Shown here piece after piece: positions 1-10,500 of a DNA stretch of 64,000 bases. Both the position numbers and the translations under genes were made by a program. This DNA comes from Farysia itapuensis. Taxonomy: Eukaryota > Basidiomycota > Ustilaginomycetes > Ustilaginales > Ustilaginaceae. The notes below the pieces were generated by a model. It was not told the DNA's origin and searched no databases. It saw nothing but the letters and a program-made list of their open reading frames with translations. The first letter of the stretch is position 1; every line of letters begins with the position of its first letter. The stretch is taken from positions 422,526-486,525 of the forward strand of contig JALBYC010000008.1 in NCBI GenBank assembly GCA_023212645.1, in the 5' to 3' direction.

Positions 1-2368
1 GTTCAAAGATGCGCGTCTGCATCTCGCTAGGTAAAGCAGAGTAGACGGGCAAGATGATGAGCTCTGGCACGCTTGGGCCGAGCGACTTCATCCGTTCGAA
101 CAAAATCTCGCAGCTCGTATCGATCTCCTCCTGTCCGGTCAAGAAGACAAGGATATCACCTGTTGGCTCTGACAGGTGAATCTGCATGACAGTGATCAAA
201 GCAGCGTCTAGATAGTCAGATTCTGGCTCTTTGGTATACAGAATCTCGACGGGGTATGTTCGACCAGGGATAGTGAAGATAGGACATCCGAAGAAATAGG
301 TCGAGAATTTTTCGGCGTCCAACGTGGCTGAGGTGACAATGAGCTTGAGGTCAGGACGTCTCTTTAGTGCTTTCTTTAGCAGTCCGAAAAGCACGTCAGT
401 GGCAATCGTTCGTTCGTGCGCTTCGTCAAGCATAATGACGGAATAATTAGAGACGTCGGGATCCACCAGACACTCTCGCTGGAGCATACCGTCCGTCATG
501 TATTTGATCCTGGTTTCTGGACTTGTGCAGTCTTCAAAGCGGATGGTGTAGCCCACCTCCTGTCCTACTCTGCACCCTACTTCCTCGGCAACGCGTTTGG
601 CAACACTCACCGCAGCAACACGACGAGGCTGCGTACAACCAATCTTGCCTCTGTCAGCAAAACCTTCTTCGGCCAAGTACTGCGTCATCTGCGTAGTCTT
701 GCCAGAGCCAGTGTCACCAACGACAATCAGCACTTGGTTGTCGCGGATAGCCTGCACAAGCTGTTGACGAAGCTTGTAGATGGGCAGACTTTGGCGCTGC
801 TCCTGCATCGACAAGCTGGTTATACGTCCGAACGTCGTCGCCTTGTTGAAAGTTTCCCTCTTCCATGCCGGCCGATCCTGAGCTTTCAGACCCATAAGAT
901 TGCCGCGTCGATCCTGAGCAAATGTACGATCGCCTTGCTGAGCCATTGGGTCCAGCCAGGCTGACGTTGTGTCAGCTGTCTCAGCATCGGCCTCTTCTTC
1001 GGCTTCTTGTTTGCGCAGCTCCCGTCTCTCTTTGGCCAAAGAAGCGCCTGACATGGCAGCGCGATTCAATGTGCCGTCCGGTGCTTTGATGATCTTGACA
1101 GGTGACATGTCAATGGTCGCACTCGTTTGTCCTTTGAGGAATGGCGCTTCCTTTTCGTTGACTTCGATATCGAGATCTTCGTCCTCGTCGTTGTCGCCAG
1201 GCTTAGCGTGTGATGCGGAGAAGTCATGCTCCATCAGCTCGGGGTAATCGCTAGCCTTGGCGACCCCACTGGCAATGAGCTGTCGTAATTCCCATCTTTC
1301 GGGACTGGTGAGACGTTTGATGCTCCTACCTCTTCCGTCATCATTGACCGTGATACCACTTCCAGCGTTTTTGCCGTTGGACGCGCCGCGAGCTCCGCCA
1401 AGAGGAGCGCTGTTGGCACCACTCGCTGAGCGCGCTGCCATGCGATCGCGCTCTTCCGCCATCTCTGATTCGCTCTTGATGCGTATGTGGGGAGTCAGAT
1501 CTCTGCCAGTCGTTTGGTCCACGTCCTTCATGGACAAGCCGATGCGATCGCCGACGATGGACATGACCTTCACCTTTACATTTTGACCTCTTGACAACAC
1601 GTCTGACGGATGATCGAGTCTGGATCCGACAGCGATAGAGCCAATATGCACCATGCCCTCAAAACGTGATCTCAGACCTTGTAGACTGATAAAGGCGCCA
1701 AAGTCGCGCATGTTGCTGACCTTGCCATCGTAAATTTTGTACATCTGCGGCTTGTCGTCGGGCAGGCTTCGAGGCCGTTCATCCCGACCTCGTGGTGATT
1801 GAGAGCGATAGTTGCCGTTTCTGGATGCTGATGGCGGAGAGGGAGAGGTTCGACGAGACCGGTCTGACTGAGCAGGATTGCGGTGTCGTTGTGGTCCAGC
1901 CATCTGCTCAAACTCCTTCATGAAGTCGTCGACGGCATTGCGTGCCTTCTTTGGCTCATCTGGCTCGAGAGGCTGCAGTTCTTGATCCTTGATCGCCAGA
2001 CCAGGGAACATGCGCCTTCTTCGTTCGCGTTCCTCGTCTACCTCTGCTGCCTTTTCCTTGCCTTTCCCATTCACTGTAGTGCCATTGCTGTCGGTCTTGG
2101 TAGTGGGTGCAGTCTTGACATTGTGCTTGGGATGCATTCGCAGGATGAGACGATCCAGACTCGATATGAAGGACTCTGGGAAGTCAGCGCCGACTTCTGA
2201 TAGCTTTGTCTGAAAGTCGGCGACAGAAGAAGCCTGCTCATGCAGCGAGATGATGAACTCTGCCAGTACACGGTCATTGATACCAGTATGATTGACGAGC
2301 TCAGAGGCTACTTTGTTAGTGAGCGAAAGTAGCTCGAGCTGATACAGCTCGTCCTTGCCTGCCGGCAT
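1..2368 (-). CDS. PRP22: Pre-mRNA-splicing ATP-dependent RNA helicase Prp22/DHX8 (C-terminus outside window)
   Basis: DEAH-box helicase that releases spliced mRNA from the spliceosome in the nucleus. The reading frame opens at the ATG complementary to 2366-2368 and is still open at base 1, giving about 789 residues; roughly the last third expected for the family lies beyond the window. An acidic/basic N-terminal region is followed by an S1 RNA-binding domain at about residues 209-286 (starts MYKIYDGKVSNMRDFGAF). Helicase motif I GDTGSGKT lies near residue 552 (about 690-715), the DEAH box is at 416-427, and TSAT (motif III) follows. The last visible part matches the family signature PELIILPVYSALPSEMQTR. 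The S1 domain placed ahead of a DEAH core is what separates Prp22 from Prp2, Prp16 and Prp43. No intron is needed in this part. It is divergent from the acyltransferase at 2629. Confidence 0.95.
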   Translation of the reverse strand, partial: MPAGKDELYQLELLSLTNKVASELVNHTGINDRVLAEFIISLHEQASSVADFQTKLSEVGADFPESFISSLDRLILRMHPKHNVKTAPTTKTDSNGTTVNGKGKEKAAEVDEERERRRRMFPGLAIKDQELQPLEPDEPKKARNAVDDFMKEFEQMAGPQRHRNPAQSDRSRRTSPSPPSASRNGNYRSQSPRGRDERPRSLPDDKPQMYKIYDGKVSNMRDFGAFISLQGLRSRFEGMVHIGSIAVGSRLDHPSDVLSRGQNVKVKVMSIVGDRIGLSMKDVDQTTGRDLTPHIRIKSESEMAEERDRMAARSASGANSAPLGGARGASNGKNAGSGITVNDDGRGRSIKRLTSPERWELRQLIASGVAKASDYPELMEHDFSASHAKPGDNDEDEDLDIEVNEKEAPFLKGQTSATIDMSPVKIIKAPDGTLNRAAMSGASLAKERRELRKQEAEEEADAETADTTSAWLDPMAQQGDRTFAQDRRGNLMGLKAQDRPAWKRETFNKATTFGRITSLSMQEQRQSLPIYKLRQQLVQAIRDNQVLIVVGDTGSGKTTQMTQYLAEEGFADRGKIGCTQPRRVAAVSVAKRVAEEVGCRVGQEVGYTIRFEDCTSPETRIKYMTDGMLQRECLVDPDVSNYSVIMLDEAHERTIATDVLFGLLKKALKRRPDLKLIVTSATLDAEKFSTYFFGCPIFTIPGRTYPVEILYTKEPESDYLDAALITVMQIHLSEPTGDILVFLTGQEEIDTSCEILFERMKSLGPSVPELIILPVYSALPSEMQTRIFE

Positions 2369-2628
2369 GACGTGCAAAGAGAGAGAACAAACCTATTCGA
2401 GTGTGGGAGTGGAAGGCCAACAACCGAAAGTGCTCAGCTGTTTGCCGAACCATCAAAATTTCAATCGGGTCGCAGTCTGCCCGATTCGTTGCGATCTCGA
2501 TTCTCGGGTAGCAGATTCAGGTCGGAGCTGCGATCTGCTTCTGAAAGCCGGGGGATATTATTACAGGCACGAGCCACTTAACCCACTCCCCACGTCAACT
2601 GTCCCTCTGTTTCCCTCGAAAGCATAGG

Positions 2629-3905
2629 ATGCGGGAACATCATCCTGCGTCCCAGACTGCCGGACAGCGGGCTGAGGCGCTCGAACTTCCACAAGAGCAA
2701 CTCGACGATGCGCAAAATGACTCAAAGGAACAGCAAGCGCCATCATCGCAGGCAGAAGTTGATCGCCGAAAGCGAGCAGACATGATCAGGTAGGCATCGC
2801 GCGTTACCCCACAGCGGCTGTATGGACATACGCTCACGTTGGACAGTTGATCCCTTCACAGATTTGCGCCACTATCAATTCCGCGAAGCCGCAGGTTACA
2901 AACACTCGGGGTGTTGTTCTGGGCACTGCTGCTGCCGCTGTGTCTGAGTCTGTTCTTCTTTCTCCTCTCTATACCCCTCTTCTGGCCCATCTTGGGTCCG
3001 TACTTGGTCTGGATCTTTTTCATCGACAATGCTCCCGAGAACGGAGGCCGACGCTTCTCTGCTGTGCGCAAACTTGCTGTGTTTCGCTACTTTGCAGAAT
3101 ACTTTCCCATTTCCATGATCAAGACGACCAACTTACCAGCCGACAGACCTTACATTTTTGGCTACCATCCCCATGGTATCCTGGGTGTCGCTGCTGTGGC
3201 CAATTTAGCAACAGATGCGACAGAGTTCCCAGAGAGCTTCCCCGGCATTACGCCGCACTTGCTCACCCTGGCTACCAATTTTACCATCCCGCTGTTCCGC
3301 GACTGTCTCATGGCGATGGGCATCTGCAGTGTCTCGAAGCGCAGCTGCGAGGCTATCCTTCGCAAAGGCAATGGACACGCCATCGCTATTGTAGTTGGCG
3401 GTGCCTCCGAATCCTTGCATGCTCATCCAGGGACAGCTGACCTGACTCTGCGAAGACGGCTGGGCTTTATCAAAATTGCCATTCGTAATGGCGCCGACCT
3501 TGTGCCCGTCTTCTCCTTCGGCGAGAACGATGTCTACGAGCAGCTGTCAAACGAGGAAGGGACCAAGATCTATTCACTTCAGAAAAAGTTCCAGTCCGTA
3601 TTTGGCTTTACGCTGCCCTTTTTCCACGGCCGAGGTCTCTTTAACTACAGTATGGGTCTGATGCCTTATCGACATCCCATCGTCAGTGTTGTCGGCAAGC
3701 CAATTCATGTCACAAAGAACTTGAATCCTACCAAAGAAGAGCTCAAGGAGGTTCAAGAGCGATACATCGAAGAGCTTGTCAAGTAAGTAGCGTCTTCAGC
3801 GCGGCTCCAGACTCGTTACTGACTTTGTCTTCGCACAGCATTTGGGACACATGGAAAGACGCCTATGCAGCCAACAGGACGAAAGAGCTCACCATTGTCG
3901 CTTGA
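2629..3905 (+). CDS. DGA1: Diacylglycerol O-acyltransferase, DGAT2 family (Dga1-like)
   Basis: Catalyses the last step of triacylglycerol synthesis, acyl-CoA plus diacylglycerol, at the ER and lipid droplets. Three exons are needed: 2629-2789, 2862-3782 and 3839-3905, with GT..AG introns of 72 and 56 nt, giving 382 residues. The first splice restores the family stretch RFAPLSIPRSRRLQTL ahead of the membrane hairpin (LLLPLCLSLFFFLLSIPLFW). The active-site motif is FGYHPHG, followed by VVGGASESL and RLGFIKIAIRNGADLVPVFS with GEND. The second splice restores the conserved C-terminus NIWDTWKDAYAANRTKELTI. The start ATG at 2629 gives a charged, Gln-rich cytosolic N-terminus of about 50 residues. 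Family membership is clear; an exact acyl or substrate preference cannot be read from sequence. Confidence 0.93.
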
Positions 3906-4000
3906 GCACAGTCACCGGGATTGCTACATGAGATTAGCAATTAAAATGCTGTTAGCTATGGCAATAGATTTTGAGTGGGATGTATATATGAGAGTGTCGT

Positions 4001-4784
4001 TTACTTGGTCTCCTCCACGATGGCGGCAGAGTCGGTGGCAGCTTCGTCAGCGGCGTCGTCACCTTCTTCTTCGTCGTCGTCGTCTTCGGCGCCAAAGTCT
4101 GGCATTCCGCCCATGCCCCCCATTCCGCCGGCGCCCATTTGAGCCATCATCTTTTGGAGGTCCATGCCACCCATGCCTCCCATGCCACCAGCACCGCCCA
4201 TGCCCATCATGGACGGGTCCATGCCACCAGCACCTCCCATTCCCATCATGGCAGGGTCCATTCCGCCCATACCGCCGCCCATGCCACCCATGCCGCCCAT
4301 ACCGGCCAGGTCCTCGGCGTCGTTACCGTCCTGCTCGTCTTCGTCCACCCACTTGTCAAAGTCGGTCTTGACGTTATGCAAGCGAACCTTGTCCTTGGTC
4401 AATCGAGGCCAGTACTCTTCGGCAAGCTCCTTTTTACGCAAAACGACGTAAAGGCACTTGGACGTCGTGTGCTGCTTGGAGTTCTCTACGTCCACCTCGG
4501 CGTAAAAGTCGAGCTTAAAGTCGTACTCTTTCGTCTCGATTCCCTTGCTAGAATCTCCCACTTTGGCGTGGAATGTGAAGCCGGACGAAGTAAGGTCAAA
4601 CTTGGTCGCTGGTGGAGCTGCAAGGTTGGGAACGTTGATCGTGAGCATCACGACATTCTGTGTGCCAAAGCAAGGATGTCAGTGCGAGCCTACAGCGAGA
4701 AGAGGGTATTCCGTGACCTACCTTTTCCGGCTCCTCCTTTGAGGATCGCTGGGCCCAAAGGATTTCTGGTGCTACTGTTGACAT
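4001..4784 (-). CDS. SBA1: Hsp90 co-chaperone p23 (Sba1-like)
   Basis: CS-domain co-chaperone that binds ATP-bound Hsp90 and slows its cycle. Two exons on the minus strand, 4784-4722 and 4657-4001, joined across a 64-nt GT..AG intron, give 239 residues. The first exon encodes MSTVAPEILWAQRSSKEEPE, the start of the CS fold, and the splice continues in frame as KNVVMLTINVPNL. The p23 signature EEYWPRLTKDKVRLHNVKTD is at about residues 104-123, followed by the WVDEDEQ segment. The C-terminal third is a Gly-Met-rich run of GGMGGM/MGGAGG repeats and then a long acidic tail. Similar Gly/Met-rich tails occur in fungal and plant p23 proteins. Function by family membership is secure; the role of the Gly-Met repeats is unknown. 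Confidence 0.93.
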
Positions 4785-5059
4785 CGTGGATATGCGGGTC
4801 GATGTTGTTGGTGGTGTCTGGCAAGAAGAAATGACGACAGGTGTTCACTCTGCACTTCCACTGTAAATAGAAGGTTGTGGACTTGTGGAGTTCTCGTCGA
4901 TCAGCCCTTTCGTACGAGACCGCGTCTCGCTCATCTAGTGTCTCCAGAATTTCCGACTTTTTTTTTCCCTTTTTTTTTTGGCGTGAACCCTGACGTGAAT
5001 TTTGCTGTTTTGACGTTCAGAAGACCTTCTTGCCTGTTACTCTCACTGCCTGCCCCATC

Positions 5060-6301
5060 ATGCCACCTAAGAAGACAAGCACGCAAAGTGGCGACAAGCC
5101 CAAAGCGGCATCTAGTGAGAAGGTAGCCAAGTCCAGCAAGGCAAATGCTCAGACCCCTGTAGTCAAGAAAGCGGCAAAAGCCAGCACAGTGGAAGAAACA
5201 GAGAAGCCGAAATCGTCGCGGTCCAAGACGGCGTTGAAGGATGCCACGGCTACCGCAGATGCTGCCTCAGCTGCACCCAGCAACGACACACCAGAAGGTC
5301 CGGTGAGGAAAGGTCGGCGATCGCGCAACCCAGACGTGCAGAAGGAGGCACTCGCCAAAGACGCCGAGTCGACGTCCAACGGCAAGAAGCGTGCTGCTGA
5401 GCCGAAAGCAGCAGCTACATCTGAGACAGGGTCCAAGAAATCACAGGCCAACGCTGAGAAGGAGACTACAGCTGCTCCCAAGGCCAAGAAAGCAAAGGCG
5501 ACTCATGACGTTGCTCCTAAAGCTGCGTCCAGTCAGGTTCTCAACGAGCGCGAAGTTATCGCCTCACTGTCAGATGTGTCAGACGATGAAGAAGACGAGG
5601 AAGAGGACGAGGGAAACTCGAGCGACGAAGACGAAGAAGACGACAAACTAGCGCAACGCTCCAGCATGGCATCCATCAAGCTGCCCAACTCTAAAGACGA
5701 TGCCGTCGTCAAGCAGCGTCTCGACAAGCTGAAAAAGTCCAAAAAGAACTCCAAGAACGCATCCACGCCGGGCACATTGTATGTTGGTCGCCTCCCCAAA
5801 GGCTTCTTTGAGGATCAAATGAAGGGATATTTCACCCAATTTGGCGACGTCACCCGTCTTCGAGTCAGTCGAAACAAAAAGACAGGTGCATCCAAGCACT
5901 ACGCCTTTGTTGAATTCGCCGACAAAGACGTAGCCAGCATTGTGCAGGAGACGATGAACAACTACCTGATTGATGGAGCCTTGTTACAGGTGCGATTGGT
6001 ACCGAAAGACAAGATTCACCCCGAAATGTGGATTGGTGCCAACCGAAAGTACCGGCCGATCCCTGGCGCCCGAATGGAGCGCCTCAAGCGGGACAGAAGC
6101 AAAACGGAAGACGAACAAGAAGTGACCATTCAGCGCGCTTTGAGCAGACAGGAGAAACGTAAGGCAAAGCTTGCCGATGCTGGCATTGACTACGATTTCC
6201 CCGGTTACACACGCGATGCTATTTCCGCCGACGCAGAAGCGGAAGCCGTCGCAAAGCCGGCCAAGAAGTCATCTGCAAAGAAGGCCAAGATCTCCGCATA
6301 A
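5060..6301 (+). CDS. NOP15: Nucleolar RRM protein, Nop15/NIFK-like (60S ribosome biogenesis)
   Basis: Putative nucleolar assembly factor of the large ribosomal subunit. The start is the ATG at 5060 (MPPKKTSTQSGDK); 413 residues. The first 230 residues are disordered, Lys/Ala-rich, with an acidic run (DEEDEEEDEGNSSDEDEEDD) around residues 185-205. A single RRM spans about residues 240-325, with RNP2 LYVGRLPKGF and RNP1 KHYAFVEFAD. The segment after the RRM, KDKIHPEMWIGANRKYRPIP, followed by basic residues, is the part that resembles the Nop15/NIFK family and distinguishes it from generic RRM proteins. The C-terminus is again Lys/Ala-rich and looks like a nuclear/nucleolar targeting tail. A T-rich tract precedes the gene at about 4960-4980. 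Alternative: another single-RRM nucleolar protein. Confidence 0.85.
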   Translation: MPPKKTSTQSGDKPKAASSEKVAKSSKANAQTPVVKKAAKASTVEETEKPKSSRSKTALKDATATADAASAAPSNDTPEGPVRKGRRSRNPDVQKEALAKDAESTSNGKKRAAEPKAAATSETGSKKSQANAEKETTAAPKAKKAKATHDVAPKAASSQVLNEREVIASLSDVSDDEEDEEEDEGNSSDEDEEDDKLAQRSSMASIKLPNSKDDAVVKQRLDKLKKSKKNSKNASTPGTLYVGRLPKGFFEDQMKGYFTQFGDVTRLRVSRNKKTGASKHYAFVEFADKDVASIVQETMNNYLIDGALLQVRLVPKDKIHPEMWIGANRKYRPIPGARMERLKRDRSKTEDEQEVTIQRALSRQEKRKAKLADAGIDYDFPGYTRDAISADAEAEAVAKPAKKSSAKKAKISA

Positions 6302-6348
6302 TTTCAATATCGGTTTCGTTGTACAATTGCATGTTGTTTGGTGCTGTG

Positions 6349-7269
6349 TCACAAAGTGTCTTGCTGTTGTTGTCCGATGTCATGATCTAGGTCGACACCT
6401 TCAAAAGTTTCATATGTTTCGCTGCTCCCTTGTGCATCACCACTCTCGCCATCACCCCATCGTTGCTCGGGTCTTTGGTTGGGATTGATATATCTTTCCA
6501 CCATGATACCTACCATATCTTCCCATGTCCTTTGATTTGGGGCAGTCACTTGATACTTTGGCTGTTGACCATACGCGTCGCTGGCTACCGATATGAGCAC
6601 ATCAGCTGTCAGACCTTTAATAAGTTGCTTGTGAGAGCGAAAGCGATGCAGACGATAGTGAGAGCCCAGCCAAGGCACGTCTGTGTATGTGCGGTACACT
6701 GTCTGTGGAGGACGATGCTTGTCCACAGACGCTGGGTCTGCCAGTACGAGATCAGGTGCGGCAACACTGGAGAGAAAGGCGGCTAGGGGATAGGACCAGA
6801 TGTCTGACACTTCCGACGGACTCGCCACCAGTCTCCTGATCTCCTTTTCCCCGTCACGAAGAAAAAAAACCACTGGATGCACGAGCAGGCCAAGTTTGCT
6901 TAGGAAGGGATATCCAGTGTGAAGCCAAACTGTCTTCTTTGCTGGTAACCGTATCTCTTCGACACTCTCGCGCAATGCAGTCTGCACGACATCCCGATCC
7001 GAGCTGTCCATCTTCCCTCCTGGAAGCGAGGCCTGACCCGGGTGAGACCGAAGGTGCAGGGCGCGAGTTGACATGATCACCCTAAGCTGACCCGAATCAG
7101 ATTCGTACAGAATTGCGGCCACCGCCGCCTGCTTCCGTTTCGGCACATGCGAGAAAGATGGAGCTTTGGGCGCTGCTTCTAGTCGTCGAATGCATTCCTG
7201 TGTCGTGGGAGACAGCGCGTCTCGCCAGACTGAAGCCCTAGCCGAGTCAGTTGCCATCTGTGCCGTCAT
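6349..7269 (-). CDS. Nudix hydrolase, coenzyme A diphosphatase type (Pcd1/NUDT7-8-like)
   Basis: Predicted to hydrolyse CoA or CoA esters to 3',5'-ADP and phosphopantetheine, often in peroxisomes or mitochondria. Single exon of 306 residues; the ATG complementary to 7267-7269 is used, and an ATG 12 nt further in (MATDSARAS) is also possible. The Nudix box reads GGKMDSSDRDVVQTALRESV followed by EEI, and it is preceded by LHLRSHPGQASLP. That upstream stretch is the extra signature of the CoA-pyrophosphatase subfamily (LR.H.G...PGG), which is why this call is preferred to a general ADP-ribose hydrolase. The C-terminus does not end in a clear peroxisomal SKL-type tripeptide (ends QQDTL), so location is open. 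The gene ends 47 bases from the end of the convergent NOP15-like gene. Confidence 0.85.
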   Translation of the reverse strand: MTAQMATDSARASVWRDALSPTTQECIRRLEAAPKAPSFSHVPKRKQAAVAAILYESDSGQLRVIMSTRALHLRSHPGQASLPGGKMDSSDRDVVQTALRESVEEIRLPAKKTVWLHTGYPFLSKLGLLVHPVVFFLRDGEKEIRRLVASPSEVSDIWSYPLAAFLSSVAAPDLVLADPASVDKHRPPQTVYRTYTDVPWLGSHYRLHRFRSHKQLIKGLTADVLISVASDAYGQQPKYQVTAPNQRTWEDMVGIMVERYINPNQRPEQRWGDGESGDAQGSSETYETFEGVDLDHDIGQQQQDTL

Positions 7270-7510
7270 GTGGCAAAAGTGTCACTTTCAGCTCCAGAAG
7301 GTTCGTGGCTAAATAACACCTCGGCTCTTCCGATACCCGCAGATGCATCGATAAATTATTGGCCAGGAAAGGTGAGACCAACACCGCGAACGGACCAGCT
7401 TTCCGAACACGAAACTGTCACTTCTCATGCCAAGAGAGGAGTGTCATTGTGCAAGCACCTGATGCCGTTTGCGAGGCTCACAAGGCTGCACGAAGTCTGC
7501 TGTCACAAAC

Positions 7511-10500
7511 ATGTCGGCGGTGCCTCCGTCTGAGGTTCATAGTGCCGAAGGTCGACCAGCTCTATCATCGGTATCACCCTCACTTGTGACATCAGCGAGC
7601 TCGTCGTCACTCCGGTCTCGGACTGCATCCGAAACCGAGATCGTACCGTCTTTGTCAGTGTCAATTGATGGTAGCTCTGTCCGCAGAGTCGCCAGCCCTC
7701 CTTTGGGGTCCACATCCCCGTCATCTCGCAGAGGCGAGGCTGGCCTTTCCAGTCCAGCCACAAACACAAGAGCAGCTCAGCGAAGCGAACTTTTATCCGT
7801 CCTAGAAGCACTTCATCGATGCGGTCCCGAGAATGTCAAAGATCGCCTTCACCTTGGTGCTCGATTGCATCGTATGCTTGTCGAAAGGTCAAGCGCCCAA
7901 GATGATTTTCGTGAAGCCGGCGGCTTTCTCGTCGTTGTGCATCTGCTGTCATCATTAGAGGTCAAGAAACCAATCACTGACAGCAGCTCTAAGCTCGAGA
8001 TCTTTCAGCTGGCTTTAACGATTTTGTCCGACTCCATGGCTGGACACCCACTGAATCTCACAGCGTTCGAGAGGAGTGTCGGCTGGGATCACCTGGCCGC
8101 TTCCGTTCATGTTTCTGCGGTGGACAACCTACCGCCAAACGACCTATTCGGAACACTTATAGCGCTCTCACTCGGGAACGTGCCAACATATGCAAGCCGG
8201 ATTGCTCCTCTGCTGTCGGATGAGGACGCCATCGCTCATAAGGATGCTGTTGCAGGCAAAGTCAATGCAGAGCTGGGTCCGAACCTTGTCTTGGCCTTCC
8301 CAACAGTTGTGAGCCTTGCCCTGCAGCTGTTACAAGGAACCTCAAGATCTGAAAGCGGCTTGGGTTCCATGGTCCTGATGGTCGTATTGCGGCTTGTCAC
8401 TGCCAACAGGAAGAATCAGATTGCTCTGAGCGACGCAGGGCTCTCGTCACTACTTTTTCCATCATGTTTCCCAAGAACGTCTCCGACTTTGTCAGCTGCT
8501 CACAATCAGAGTTTTAAGGCTCAAATTGTCCGACACCTATACGCTGCAAGAGGTGTACCAGATCAGGATGCACGCGAGATCCTCAGCAGACTATGCAGAT
8601 CCTCCCAAGACGCCTCGTACGATGACCTGGTTGATGTGCTTCTTCAATCTTCGAAAGCAACGCAACAGCCGAACCATGTCTTACTCAACATGAGTGCGCA
8701 TGGTCATGCTTCAATAGCTTTCTCTGCCTTGAGACGACCTTTTCCTCCCACTGGTGTCTCTCGGGGCTTTACCTTTGCTACCTCCTTTACGATCGAACGT
8801 ATCGAGCCTAGTATGCCCTTGCAGATGCTGACCATCTTCGACGCACACCAACATTTCAAGGTTCAGCTCAACATAGAGCCCGGCACTGGATTGCTGACGT
8901 ACAGCAGCACACCCGTTCCTCCTCCGACCAGGTTCAATGATTTCTGCTTCTCTACAGGAAAACGGTATCACCTGGTCCTAACCCACGCACGGCCTCGAGG
9001 AGGAGCTAAGGTGTCGTCGGTACAGGTCTTTGTTAATGGCGTCCTGATTGGCGAGAAGCTTGCTCCATGGCCTGCCTCTGCTGGCAACGCCAATGAAAAC
9101 CCTGTTCGAGCTGTTCTTGGCTCACCTCCGGGGCCTGCGAAATCAGACTTACATGGCAAAAGCGCCTTGAATCGGCTAGTATGGTCAATTGGCCCGACCA
9201 TTTTGTTGGACGACACGCTTCCGCCCGATCTGCCGTTGGTGTTGTTTGAGCTTGGAGCTCGTTATGCAAGCAACATGCAAGACTCATTAGGTCGGTTCCT
9301 GACTTACAAGGCTAGCGCAAGCATTAATCTCAGGCTCGATGCCATCGCGAAACTGGCTGAAACTAGTAGCTCGATCACAGAGAAGGAGATCTCCAGTCTA
9401 CCTCTGGTCACAGCGATCGCTGGAAGATCATGTGACCTGATTCCAGAGGACCGTTTGTATTTCGTTGTTAACGCCGCGAACTCTGCCACGTTCAATAGAC
9501 CAACAAGGCGGCAGGTCTCGACTGGCACTGTCGAATTTACGTCGTCCCGCGATATCGCAAAACCCTCCGACAACATGGTTCTTCTCAATCAAGCTATGTC
9601 ACATAATGCTGAAGCGGCAGTTATTCCCACTGGAGCCGCTAGACTGTACGGCGAGCCGACATTGATGGTGCCGAGACCGCTGGACGAGGCCGTATGGAAG
9701 CTCGGTGGAAGCGCACTGCTTCTGAAAATCGTAGAGGTGGCTGATACTACGGATCGACTGACGCAAGCACTTTCCCTCTTGCTGGAACTTGTCTCTAATT
9801 CGTGGCGCTTAAGCGAAGACATCGAGCGGTGCAAGGGTTATGAAGTGCTAGGATATTTACTCCGTCGTAAAGCTCAGCTTTGCAACCCTGACACTTTGCG
9901 GATCATCTGTCTGGCCGTCGGCATTGACGAGGAGAGGCCAGAACAAGCCACGTTGATCAATCCGTTCCTTTATCGTGTAGTTCTCCTAGACTTTGATCTC
10001 TGGACACAGACCTCAATTGAGGTGCAACGCAGCCATCTTGGGCATATCAAAGCGCTGCTGCGCACGTCACGGAATCGAAAGTTTAACGTGAAGCGCATGG
10101 CAAAGATGCAAATGGTCAAGAAGCTGACCCACGCCATGCGCTCGGGCATCTATGAAGAGCAACTCTACCCAGCTCTCACCAGTGCGCTCAAACATGTGCT
10201 GTCGTCTTCGTTCTCTGAAGGCTCGCTTCGCGTTATCACTTCATTCTTGGCTTCGAAGCTATGCCAGAATGCTGAAACAAGGCCGACACCCAGGAGGACT
10301 GTTTTGAGATCTGCCACTCTCGACGCCAAAGCGCTTCCGACACTAGCAACAATCTCGGCGCATCCCACCGCGACACACACGGATTCGGATGAATCTCCTA
10401 AATCGAAGACGACTTTAGCTCTGGCTGTCTTTGACATGCTGTCTGAGCTGCTTGCAGAGCGACGAGCCTTCCTGTTCAAATTTGCCGATGCAATCAATGT